Shown: piece after piece, positions 51,014 to 59,142 of the stretch
Position numbering within the stretch: position 1 is the stretch's first letter
Layout: every line of letters begins with the position of its first letter
Source of the DNA: Rathayibacter sp. SW19
GTDB lineage: Bacteria; Actinomycetota; Actinomycetes; Actinomycetales; Microbacteriaceae
DNA length: 64,000 bases
Reading direction: 5' to 3'
NCBI RefSeq assembly: GCF_030866825.1
Contig: NZ_CP133020.1
Location: 186,001-250,000, forward strand
Notes under the pieces: model-generated
Seen by the model: the letters and a program-made list of their open reading frames with translations, nothing else
The model's database searches: none
What the model was told of the DNA's origin: nothing
Program-made: the position numbers and the translations under genes

Positions 51014-52528
51014 CTAACGCACCGCAACAGGTTCGGCCAGCGCCACAGGACCAGCAGCGGCAGCGTTCGCCAGCGACAGTCCCTGGTTGCGTCGACGGAA
51101 CAGCAGCGCGGTCAGCACTGCGCCGAAGGCGAAGAACGCCGACGCACACAGGTACACGACGGAGTAGCTGTGCACCGCGGCATCCGCCACGACGCCCGGC
51201 GTATTCGGAAGATGTGCCGTCGCATATGCGGTCGCAGCGCTCGCAGCGATCGTGTTGAGCAGCGCGGTTCCAATCGATCCGCCGACCTGCTGGCTGGTGT
51301 TCACCATCGCTGAGGCGACCCCGGCGAAGCCGCGTTCGACACCGAGGGTCGCGGTCTGGATCGACGCGGGCATGATCGTGCCCATGCCGGCGCCCATGAT
51401 CATCAGGGGCGGCAGGATGTCGGCGGCGTACGTGCTGTTCAGGTCCAGCTGAGTCAGGTAGGCCAGGGCGGTCGCCGCGATGACCATTCCGATCGGAACC
51501 ATGATCTTCGGCCCGAACCGCGGCACGAAGATGTTTGTCGACAGCTGCGCGAAGAGAATGAGCATGCCAATCATGGGCAGGAACGCGACGCCGGTCTGGA
51601 TCGGCGTGTAGTGCAGCGAAACCTGCAGGAAGTAGGTCACGAACAGGAAGACGGCGAACATGCCGACGCCGGCGATCAGCACGGCGCTGTATGCCGCTGC
51701 ACGGTTGCGGTCGAGCACGATCGACAACGGCAGAAGCGGATGCGCCGCCCGGCGCTGTGAGGTCACGAACGCGATCAACAGAATTGCGGATGCCGTCAGA
51801 AAGCCCCACGAAGCAGGCGAACTCCAGCCGTCGGTCTCGGCATTCGAGAATCCGAAGACGAGCGAGAACAGGGCGGCCGAGACCAGGACTGTGCCGGGTA
51901 CATCGAGCTTGGGACGCGGCCCGACGCGGTTGGCCTTGCGCACGAAGAACGAGGCGGCGATGACTGCGACCACCGCGATGATCACGTTGATGTACAGGTT
52001 CCAGCGCCAGTCGAAGTTCTCGGTGAGCACACCGCCGAGCAGCAGCCCGATTGCGCCGCCGGCTCCGGCGATCGCGCCGAAGACTCCGAAAGCGCGGGCA
52101 CGTTCCTTGGGGATGGTGAAGGTTGTGGTCAGCACGGCGAGCGCGGTCGGGGCCAGGAGTGCTCCGAAGGCGCCTTGCAAGGCTCGGGCGCCCACGAGCA
52201 TCCCGAACGAGGTGGCGGCACCGCCGAGGGCCGATGCACCTGCGAACCCGATCAGGCCAATGATGAAGGTGCGTTTGCGGCCGATCAGGTCGGAGACGCG
52301 TCCGCCGAGAAGCAGGAGGCTGCCGAAGGCGAGTGAGTATGCGGTGACCACCCATTGGCGGTCGGCGTTGGAGAATCCGAGGTCGGTCTGGGCGGAGGGC
52401 AGTGCGATGTTCACGACGGTGGCGTCGAGCACCACCATCAGCTGTGCGAGGGCGACCGTGGCGAGGGTCCACCAGCGGTGCGGGGCGGCGACCTGGGTGT
52501 CGCCGGTTGTTGGGGAAGTTTCAGACAT
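51014..52528 (-). CDS. DHA2-type MFS drug exporter
   Basis: 504 residues with 14 predicted helices. LAQLMVVLDATVVNIALPS (the motif D1/LDxTxVNVALP), GGRVSDLIGRKRTFIIG (motif A) and GVFGAIAGAGGAIGLLLGG (motif C of antiporters) are all seen. It pumps out toxic compounds with protons. ATG at 52528; the open frame upstream includes the operator region and is not coding. Divergent from its TetR regulator. Confidence 0.92.
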   Translation of the reverse strand: MSETSPTTGDTQVAAPHRWWTLATVALAQLMVVLDATVVNIALPSAQTDLGFSNADRQWVVTAYSLAFGSLLLLGGRVSDLIGRKRTFIIGLIGFAGASALGGAATSFGMLVGARALQGAFGALLAPTALAVLTTTFTIPKERARAFGVFGAIAGAGGAIGLLLGGVLTENFDWRWNLYINVIIAVVAVIAASFFVRKANRVGPRPKLDVPGTVLVSAALFSLVFGFSNAETDGWSSPASWGFLTASAILLIAFVTSQRRAAHPLLPLSIVLDRNRAAAYSAVLIAGVGMFAVFLFVTYFLQVSLHYTPIQTGVAFLPMIGMLILFAQLSTNIFVPRFGPKIMVPIGMVIAATALAYLTQLDLNSTYAADILPPLMIMGAGMGTIMPASIQTATLGVERGFAGVASAMVNTSQQVGGSIGTALLNTIAASAATAYATAHLPNTPGVVADAAVHSYSVVYLCASAFFAFGAVLTALLFRRRNQGLSLANAAAAGPVALAEPVAVR

Positions 52529-52559
52529 GACGATTACTATATACGAGACCAAGTAGTTT

Positions 52560-52593
52560 CGGATATAGAAAGTTCCAAAACTCTTTATATCCG
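52560..52593. promoter_or_regulatory. TetR operator candidate
   Basis: CGGATATA (52560-52567) and TATATCCG (52586-52593) are exact inverted repeats 18 bases apart, in the AT-rich 103-bp gap between the divergent exporter and tetR genes. Typical of a TetR dimer site that shuts off both. Confidence 0.65.
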
Positions 52594-52631
52594 TAATGCG
52601 GTATGATCGGGCTTGACAACTGAAGGAGGGG

Positions 52632-53312
52632 ATGGCCGCAATGGCGCAGCTTGACCTTGACCAATCCGCAGCAGGGATGATGGCGGCGTCGGCGGCGGTG
52701 CCGGCCACCGAGCCGACGCCGAAGCTCGGTCGCAAGCGGGATCACACTCGTGACCCCGAGATTCTCGATGCGGCGATCGATGTGCTCGCGGAGATCGGTT
52801 ATGACGGCATGACCATGGACATGGTCGCCACCCGTGCGAAGGCCGGGAAGGCGACGGTCTACCGGCGCTGGCCGTCCAAGGCCGAGTTGGTGCTCGACGC
52901 CGTCTCGTGCATGAAGTCCAGTGACATTGACTACGACCATCTGCCCGACACCGGAACGCTGCGTGGTGACTTGGTCGCGCTGATCAAGCCGCACAATATT
53001 GACGATGCCAAACGCAAGCTGCAGGTGATGGCTGGTGTGATCTCGATGTTGTCGCGTGCACCCGAACTGGCAGACGCTGCGAATGCGGCTCTGGTCGAAC
53101 CGCGGGCGAGGGTGAACCGCATCCTGCTGCAGCGTGCGATCGACCGCGGTGAGATCCCGGCGGACACCGACGTGGATGCCCTGGCGCTGATCAGCCCGTC
53201 GATGGCGACCTATCGGGTGATGATCCTGCGAAAGCCGGTTGACCGCGCCTTCCTGCTGTCGCTGATCGACGGTGTGATACTGCCGGCCGTTGGGCTCCGC
53301 GCCGCGACGTAG
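52632..53312 (+). CDS. TetR-family regulator of the exporter
   Basis: 226 residues. HTH region EILDAAIDVLAEIGYDGMTMDMVATRAKAGKATVYRRW (in parts), followed by a TetR_C ligand domain; the ~35 N-terminal residues before it are unusual but low-complexity. AAGGAGG is two bases before ATG 52632 and eleven before ATG 52641, so the latter may be the true start. It lies divergently to the DHA2 exporter, which it probably represses in the absence of drug. Confidence 0.9.
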   Translation: MAAMAQLDLDQSAAGMMAASAAVPATEPTPKLGRKRDHTRDPEILDAAIDVLAEIGYDGMTMDMVATRAKAGKATVYRRWPSKAELVLDAVSCMKSSDIDYDHLPDTGTLRGDLVALIKPHNIDDAKRKLQVMAGVISMLSRAPELADAANAALVEPRARVNRILLQRAIDRGEIPADTDVDALALISPSMATYRVMILRKPVDRAFLLSLIDGVILPAVGLRAAT

Positions 53313-53322
53313 GATCGGACGC

Positions 53323-54357
53323 ATGGCCTCAGATCCCACCTCGAACACCGGCACGAACTCCAGTATCCAGTGGCAACTCGTCTCCCGTCCCAAGGGTGAG
53401 CCGACCGCCCAGAACGTTGCTCGTGTGCAGGTCGAGCTGCCAGAGCTGAGGGACGGCGAGGTGCGCGTGCTCAACACTTACTTCTCCGTCGACCCGTACA
53501 TGCGGGGGCGGATGAACGAAGGACGCTCCTACGTTCCGCCATTCGCCCTCGGTGTGACGATGCAGGGCGCGGCTGTCGGCGAAGTTGTGGCGTCCACATC
53601 CGGGTCACTGCCCGTCGGCACGCTGGTGTTGCACCAACACGGCTGGCGCGATGTCACCCAGGGGTCGGCGGAGAGCTTCCGCTCCGTCCCAGCCATTCCC
53701 GGACACTCGCCGTCGCTCTACCTGAGTGTTCTCGGCCTGACCGGGATTACGGCCTGGGTCGGTCTGAGTGAGATTGCCGGGATCAAGGAGGGAGACGTCG
53801 TCTTCGTGTCCGGAGCTGCGGGCGGCGTCGGCACGATGGTCGGGCAGATCGCCCGCCTGCTCGGCGCATCCCGGGTAGTCGGCAGTGCGGGAACAGCTTT
53901 GAAAGTCGAAACTCTGACGTCGAAATACGGCTACGACGCGGCTTTCAACTACCGAGACGGCGACATCGCCGGCCAACTGAAATCTGTCGCTCCGGACGGT
54001 ATCGACCTGTATTTTGACAACGTCGGGGGCGAACATCTCGAAGCGGCGCTGCGGTGTTTCAACGGTGGCGGGCGCGCGGTGCTCTGCGGTGCCATTTCCG
54101 GGTACAACGCGACCGATGCCGGTCGCGGTGTTCGGTACACGTCGAATATCATCACTCGCGGGCTCTCGCTCAAGGGCTTCACGATGCCGAGCTACCAGCA
54201 TCTCGCCCCGCGGTTCGCGGAGGCGATGCGCGGCTGGGTTGCCGAAGGCAAGATCGTTTACGACGAGACGATTTACGACGGGATCGACAGTGCGTTCGAC
54301 GCGTTCACCGGCATGATGCACGGTGCGAACATCGGAAAGACGCTCGTGCGGCTGTGA
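53323..54357 (+). CDS. NADP-dependent MDR oxidoreductase (CurA/YfmJ-like)
   Basis: 344 residues. It lacks zinc ligands. FSVDPYMRGRMN, GLTGITAWVGL, VSGAAGGVGTMVGQIARLLGA (NADPH fold) and FDNVGGEHLEAAL identify the leukotriene B4 dehydrogenase-like group that reduces alpha,beta-unsaturated carbonyls. ATG at 53323 gives the family N-terminus. Downstream of tetR by 10 bases, thus probably co-transcribed and related to detoxification. Confidence 0.9.
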   Translation: MASDPTSNTGTNSSIQWQLVSRPKGEPTAQNVARVQVELPELRDGEVRVLNTYFSVDPYMRGRMNEGRSYVPPFALGVTMQGAAVGEVVASTSGSLPVGTLVLHQHGWRDVTQGSAESFRSVPAIPGHSPSLYLSVLGLTGITAWVGLSEIAGIKEGDVVFVSGAAGGVGTMVGQIARLLGASRVVGSAGTALKVETLTSKYGYDAAFNYRDGDIAGQLKSVAPDGIDLYFDNVGGEHLEAALRCFNGGGRAVLCGAISGYNATDAGRGVRYTSNIITRGLSLKGFTMPSYQHLAPRFAEAMRGWVAEGKIVYDETIYDGIDSAFDAFTGMMHGANIGKTLVRL

Positions 54358-54451
54358 CCGGAAAGGTCGAGGTTCGCGAGCGAGGCGTGGCATAGTGGCA
54401 ATCAGCGTAAGAACGAACTTAAAGCCGAGCCCTGTATTGTCCCAAAAGCGT

Positions 54452-54480
54452 CACATTCGTTCCACATTCGTCACATTGCA
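54452..54480 (+). promoter_or_regulatory. CACATT triplicate directly before the SIR2 gene
   Basis: CACATTCGT at 54452 and 54463 and CACATTGCA at 54472 stand at 11- and 9-base steps and end three bases before the ATG. They replace any Shine-Dalgarno. Their role is unknown; they could be regulator half-sites. Confidence 0.4.
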
Positions 54481-54483
54481 CTC

Positions 54484-56604
54484 ATGATGACATCTCACGT
54501 ATTCGTGATTCTCGCCGACCTGCGGCATGTGAATTGTGATGCCTGGATGTTGCCCACCGATCGCGAGTATCGCATCAAGTCGCAGTGGCTGCAAGAAGAC
54601 AACGAGCTTGGTCTCCGAGCCCGAAAGATGCGCAGCAATGAGTTCACCTCCGGTGAAGTGCTCGCGCTCGCCGTCGCCGATTGGCCGAATGACAAGCCAC
54701 TACCTGTCCTGACCGCTGTTCCCGTGGGTGGCGTAACCCGTGCCGATGATCTGGATTCGGCTGTTGAACAATTCATCGAGGTCGGCGCGACGCAGGCGAA
54801 GAGCCGGCGTGCGTCGGCTTCCGAACCTTTGCAATCCGCGATGGCTCGTGCGGTGCCGTTGCTGGCGATGCCGGTTTTCGGAGCCGACGGTGGAGGTGGT
54901 GGCAGCATTCGGGGTGAGCTGCTCACTCATCTGCTGACGACCGCCCGGCGATCTGCAGCAATGCACGGTGTCGATGTTGTGATTGTTGTCAACAAGAAAC
55001 CGAAGACGTTCGCCCTGGCACAACAGCTGCGCAAGCGAGACGCATCCGATGGCTGGCCCGAGCTAACGGACGCCGGACTCTTTGACAAGGCGAAGGAGTT
55101 GGCGCAGTTCGCCCGTCGCGGCAAGCTCGTGCCGTTCATGGGGGCTGGCGTCAGCGTCAGTGCAGGGGCCCCGAGTTGGAGTGAACTTATTCAGCGGCTC
55201 GCTGCCCGAGTCACCCTCACGGAGGGTGAATGCGCCAGCCTCGTGAAAGAGGGCCGCAGCGCCTTGGATCAAGCGGCTTTTCTCCGAGCGAAATTCCAGT
55301 TGTCGAAACTGAATCCTTCTGAAGCGGACGGCGGATTCTCTCAAGCGATCGTCGACGAATTGCGGCTGACGCGATACGGCCTCGCCCCGACACTTCTCGC
55401 GAGCCTTGGCACCGACCAGGCGATTACGCTGAACTACGATGAGCTTTTCGAGCAGGCATCCGCGGATGCCGGCATCGCGCGCACGATTATTCCGCACGAC
55501 ACCTCCTCGAGCAGTGAAAAATGGTTGCTGAAACTTCATGGGTCGGTGGATGATCCGGCCAGCATTGTGCTGACCCGAGACGACTATCTTGGATACAACT
55601 CCAACCGCGAAGCGCTCTCCGCGATCGTCAAGGCCACGCTCATCACGCACCACTTGCTCTTCGTCGGTTTCGGTTTGGCTGACGACCACTTTCAACAAAT
55701 CATCTACGATGTTCGTCGAGCGCTGCCCGACGGCGGGGTGCACTCACCGGATATTGCAACCGCGTTGACGTTGGGCGATGATCCGCTCAACAAGGTGCTC
55801 TGGAGTGGCCACCTGGATTTGATCCCCATGGGGGCGGGCACTGAGCGCCTACAAGAAGCCTCGCGGATGCTCGAGATCTTTTTGGATGCGCTGCTTGCGT
55901 TCTCGACAGACAACCATACCTACCTGCTGGACCCGGACTTTCGGAGCGTTCTGAACCAGGCTGACAAGGCGTTGGCGGAAGGGCTACTGCAGCTTGCGGC
56001 CGGAGCGTCTGACGCGATGCGTTCATCGTCTGCGTGGCCGGCCATCGCACGAGCGTTTGCTGACGTCGGCTTCGACGTCAGCCATTTGGAGTTAGCCGCG
56101 CGAGGTGTGGAGCCGGCGAAGCCAGTGCCGCTGCCGAGCACGTGGAATCGCTCCGGGCTTGAACATGCTGGGTTCGCCGGGTTCAGGCCGTTCTCGCAAT
56201 TGGCAACTTCGCCGCCGCCGAAGACGCCTGGAATCTACGTGGTGCTGCGAACCAGCAAAACCGGGCCGACCTTCATGGCGCTGAGCAGGATTGGCAAGCG
56301 TGACGGTCTGGATCTGTCTTATCCAGTCGAGGATTTGCAGACCAAGTGGCTGGCAGAAGCAGAAGTTCTATACATTGGCAAGGCCAACGCGACGCGCGGG
56401 TTGCGGTCCCGTTTGCGCCAGTACGGCAGTCTGGCGCCAAACCACAGCGGCGGGCGGTCCATCTGGCAGCTGGCAGATGCGGATGAACTGCTCGTCGCGT
56501 GGGCGGAGACGCAGGACCAGGATCCCGCTGTTGTGGAGTCTGCCTACCTGCACGCATTTTCGGCTGAGCACGGGGCTCTTCCGTTCGCAAATCGACGACA
56601 CTAG
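54484..56604 (+). CDS. Macro-like / SIR2 / GIY-YIG three-domain protein, candidate defence effector
   Basis: 706 residues. N-terminal ~190 residues: macro-like features HVNCDAWMLPTD and the glycine loop FGADGGGGGS (133-141), with a DVVIVVN strand. SIR2 domain (about 205-430): GAGVS (220-224), NYD (317-319), catalytic His352 in KLHGS and FVGFGLADDHF. C-terminal GIY-YIG nuclease (583-706): GIY 583-585, YIG 630-632, an LRSRLRQYG arginine, Glu685 and Asn703, that is, every catalytic residue. An ~150-residue helical part joins them. NAD cleavage plus DNA cutting is expected. GC content looks lower than its neighbours and it has no operon partner. Start ATG 54484 or 54487. Confidence 0.85.
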   Translation: MMTSHVFVILADLRHVNCDAWMLPTDREYRIKSQWLQEDNELGLRARKMRSNEFTSGEVLALAVADWPNDKPLPVLTAVPVGGVTRADDLDSAVEQFIEVGATQAKSRRASASEPLQSAMARAVPLLAMPVFGADGGGGGSIRGELLTHLLTTARRSAAMHGVDVVIVVNKKPKTFALAQQLRKRDASDGWPELTDAGLFDKAKELAQFARRGKLVPFMGAGVSVSAGAPSWSELIQRLAARVTLTEGECASLVKEGRSALDQAAFLRAKFQLSKLNPSEADGGFSQAIVDELRLTRYGLAPTLLASLGTDQAITLNYDELFEQASADAGIARTIIPHDTSSSSEKWLLKLHGSVDDPASIVLTRDDYLGYNSNREALSAIVKATLITHHLLFVGFGLADDHFQQIIYDVRRALPDGGVHSPDIATALTLGDDPLNKVLWSGHLDLIPMGAGTERLQEASRMLEIFLDALLAFSTDNHTYLLDPDFRSVLNQADKALAEGLLQLAAGASDAMRSSSAWPAIARAFADVGFDVSHLELAARGVEPAKPVPLPSTWNRSGLEHAGFAGFRPFSQLATSPPPKTPGIYVVLRTSKTGPTFMALSRIGKRDGLDLSYPVEDLQTKWLAEAEVLYIGKANATRGLRSRLRQYGSLAPNHSGGRSIWQLADADELLVAWAETQDQDPAVVESAYLHAFSAEHGALPFANRRH

Positions 56605-56736
56605 TGGGGTTGTCGTGCGAAGCGTTGCTAAGGGATCAGTCGCTCGGGTACGGCATGGGCTGCTCGTCGATCGTCATGCGGTGCCGCGGCACCGCTCCCG
56701 GCCGCATCAGGTCTACGCTCGGCCCAGGAGGCACAC

Positions 56737-57765
56737 ATGCCCACAGAACAGGTCCTTGTCACCGGCGGCACCGGATTCGTCGGCGTGCACTGCATCGCCC
56801 TGCTGATCGAGCAGGGTTACCGGGTGCGCACCACAGTGCGATCGCTGACCCGCGAGAGCGGCTTGCGCGCGATGCTGACCGAGGCCGGCGTCGACGCATC
56901 CGCTCTTGAGGTCGTCGCGGCAGACCTGACCGATGATGCCGGCTGGCCCGAAGCGGTGGTCGGCTGCGCCTACGTGCTGCATGTGGCATCCCCGTTCCCG
57001 GTCACGCAGCCGAAGGACGCGAACGAGTTGATCGTGCCCGCCCGCGACGGGGCATTGCGCGTGCTGCGCGCCGCTCGGGATGCCGCGGTGCAGCGGGTTG
57101 TGCTTACTTCCTCGTTCGCGGCGGTTGGCTACGGGCACGGGCGGCTGGACCACACCCTCACCGAGGAGGACTGGACTGACCTCACCGGCCCGAATGTCTC
57201 GCCATACGTCCAGTCGAAGACGCTCGCCGAACGTGCCGCGTGGGACTTCATCGACAGCGAGCGCGGCGACCTGCAGTTGGCGGTGGTGAACCCGGTGGCC
57301 ATCTTCGGCCCGGTGCTCTCGCCCGACCTGTCCACCTCGATCGAACTCCTGCAGCGAATGCTGGCCGGCAAGGTGCCCGCCCTGCCGCACATTGAGATGT
57401 CCGCCGTCGACGTGCGCGATGTCGCCGACCTGCACGTGCGGGCGATGACGCATCCGGATGCCGCGGGTCAGCGATTCATCGCGGCCGCGGGGGATCCGCT
57501 GCAACTGCCGGAGATGGCTCGGATACTGCGTGACCGGCTCGGCGCACAGGCATCGCGTGTTCCCACACGCACGCTGCATAACTGGATCGTGCGCACGCTC
57601 GCCCCGGTCAACCGGACGCTTCGGGATGTCGCGCCTCTGCTCGGGGACGCGAAGCAGGTCTCGCACGAGAAGGCGGTGCGGATGCTCGGTTGGGCACCGC
57701 GCTCGAACGAGGATGCCGTGCTGGCCAGCGCCGAGAGCCTGGTGCGCTTCGGGCTGACCGGGTAA
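56737..57765 (+). CDS. NAD-dependent epimerase/dehydratase (dihydroflavonol reductase-like extended SDR)
   Basis: 342 residues. NAD-binding VTGGTGFVGVHCIALLIEQG at residues 8-27; YVQSKTLAERAAW holds the YxxxK pair; VLTSSFAAVGYG provides the catalytic serine. Substrate unknown; related proteins reduce aldehydes or ketones. ATG 56737, about 130 bases after the SIR2 gene. The C-terminal tail matches other actinomycete members. Confidence 0.87.
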   Translation: MPTEQVLVTGGTGFVGVHCIALLIEQGYRVRTTVRSLTRESGLRAMLTEAGVDASALEVVAADLTDDAGWPEAVVGCAYVLHVASPFPVTQPKDANELIVPARDGALRVLRAARDAAVQRVVLTSSFAAVGYGHGRLDHTLTEEDWTDLTGPNVSPYVQSKTLAERAAWDFIDSERGDLQLAVVNPVAIFGPVLSPDLSTSIELLQRMLAGKVPALPHIEMSAVDVRDVADLHVRAMTHPDAAGQRFIAAAGDPLQLPEMARILRDRLGAQASRVPTRTLHNWIVRTLAPVNRTLRDVAPLLGDAKQVSHEKAVRMLGWAPRSNEDAVLASAESLVRFGLTG

Positions 57766-57833
57766 GGGGCCGTCGGTGCCGTTCGGGCCATCAGCCAGCT
57801 TGGATCGTGCGTCGTGCTTGTGTGGCCCGGGCG

Positions 57834-57960
57834 ACGTCGGCGAAGGTCGGGGCGGAATCGCGGCTGGAAACGCAGAATCGGCTGCCGCAGGCGGTCGCCG
57901 GGCTTCCCTTTCTCGGAGTGCGCGACATTGCAAACGCTGCCGGAGTGAGCATCGCAAGCC
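57834..57960 (+). pseudogene. Fossil of a TetR-family gene
   Basis: One frame reads SAKVGAESRLETQNRL and then, after decay, VRDIANAAGVSIAS. This matches the N-terminus of the intact TetR at 61113 (AKVGAASRLGTQNRL and VSRIANRAGVTVQT) at nearly every position. The residues between are not conserved, the HTH is incomplete, and no start or ribosome site is present. The remaining sequence from 57766 to 58209 has no other recognisable gene. Confidence 0.72.
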
Positions 57961-58209
57961 CGAATCCTGACGGCCCTCCGATCGGCGCGATCGTCTGGCC
58001 GCAGTACACAACAATTCTGCGGCAGCATCCGTCGCCGGGGACGGTTGTGTACCGGTGGGATTCACTCAGGGTCTGGTTGCGCTCCGAATCTGAACCGGAC
58101 ATGGCGCGCAGGCTTGACCCACCGCCTCCGTCCGACGGTCGATCGTTGTCTACAATGTTCGACATCGGCGTGCATTCGCCGCACGTTCAGAAATGCCCAA
58201 CTGGTTAGC

Positions 58210-58656
58210 ATGCAACGTATGTCCATCACACTTGAGAACGTCGGCATCGCCGTTCGCGACCTCGAAGCAACGATCTCCTTTTTTACCGACCTCGGCCTCA
58301 CGGTGGTCGGCCGTGACACAGTCAGTGGGGAGTGGGCTGACACCGCCGTCGGCCTTGATGGCAACCACGCGAAGATCGCGATGCTCCAGACGCCGGACGG
58401 TCACGGTCGACTGGAGCTCTTCGAGTACATCCATCCCGACGCGATTGAAACCGAGCCCACGCTTCCCAACGAGATTGGCATGCACCGCGTCGCCTTCTCC
58501 GTCGACGACATCGACGAGGCCCTCGAGATCGCCGCGAGGCACGGATGCCGCCCGCTTCGCGGCGTCGCCACATACGAGGATATCTACAAGCTCAGCTACG
58601 TCCGCGGCCCCAGCGGCATCATCGTGATGTTCGCCGAAGAGCTGAAGAAGGGCTAA
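58210..58656 (+). CDS. VOC-family (glyoxalase/bleomycin resistance fold) protein
   Basis: 148 residues, one VOC module pair: ITLENVGIAVRDLEATISFFTDLGL at the start, GHGRLELFEYIHP and MHRVAFSVDDIDEALE in the middle, VRGPSGIIVMFAEEL at the end. The metal ligands His/Glu are at plausible places. A dioxygenase, lyase or resistance protein cannot be told apart. ATG 58210 or 58219. Confidence 0.85.
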   Translation: MQRMSITLENVGIAVRDLEATISFFTDLGLTVVGRDTVSGEWADTAVGLDGNHAKIAMLQTPDGHGRLELFEYIHPDAIETEPTLPNEIGMHRVAFSVDDIDEALEIAARHGCRPLRGVATYEDIYKLSYVRGPSGIIVMFAEELKKG

Positions 58657-58816
58657 CGGCACGTCGACCGAGCACCGGAGCCTGACTATCTGTACTCCAC
58701 AGGTTGCGGTTCGTTGTCGAGTGCACATCTTCTGCTGCTGCCGCCGGGGCCACTCCGGTCTGCCTCCGTCTCTACCATCGAACCAAGCGATCGAGCACAA
58801 TGGAAGGGTGTTGGGG

Positions 58817-59101
58817 ATGACCGAACCTCCGGTGTGGCCGCTGATCGGCGTCTTCGCCGCTGCGGTCTTCGGGATGATCACGGTCGTGTCGACGTTGTTC
58901 GTGCGCGTGATTTGCAGTGAGATCAACGGATTGCGCGGTGAAATCGGCGGCCTGCATGGTGAGATCGGCGGCCTTCGCGGTGAGATCGGTGGCCTGCGCG
59001 GCGAGATGAATGCCCGGTTCGAAGCGGTTGAGAGGCGTTTCGATTATCTCGATCGCGACGTTCAAGCGCTCATGAAGCACGTCTTCGGTCAGCCGGACTG
59101 A
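58817..59101 (+). CDS. Small membrane-anchored coiled-coil protein with heptad repeats
   Basis: 94 residues. One membrane helix (VWPLIGVFAAAVFGMITVVSTLFV) followed by four tandem heptads LRGEIGG/LHGEIGG, encoded by 21-bp DNA repeats, then NARFEAVERRFDYLDRDVQALM as a second coiled coil. It resembles DUF1640/phage-like hypothetical proteins with a single helix and coil. ATG 58817. Function unknown; probably oligomeric on the membrane. Confidence 0.7.
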   Translation: MTEPPVWPLIGVFAAAVFGMITVVSTLFVRVICSEINGLRGEIGGLHGEIGGLRGEIGGLRGEMNARFEAVERRFDYLDRDVQALMKHVFGQPD

Positions 59102-59142
59102 CACCGCGTACTGACGCCTCGAGGCCCAATTCGCACGCCCGC

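Noticed and set aside
52529..52735. 69-residue N-terminal extension of the DHA2 exporter
   Set aside because: It would overlap the TetR operator and the divergent tetR gene; the ATG at 52528 gives the normal family start.
22013..56604. A HerA-SIR2 two-gene defence system
   Set aside because: The two genes are 31 kb apart on opposite strands and the SIR2 protein already carries a nuclease, unlike known HerA-linked SIR2 proteins.
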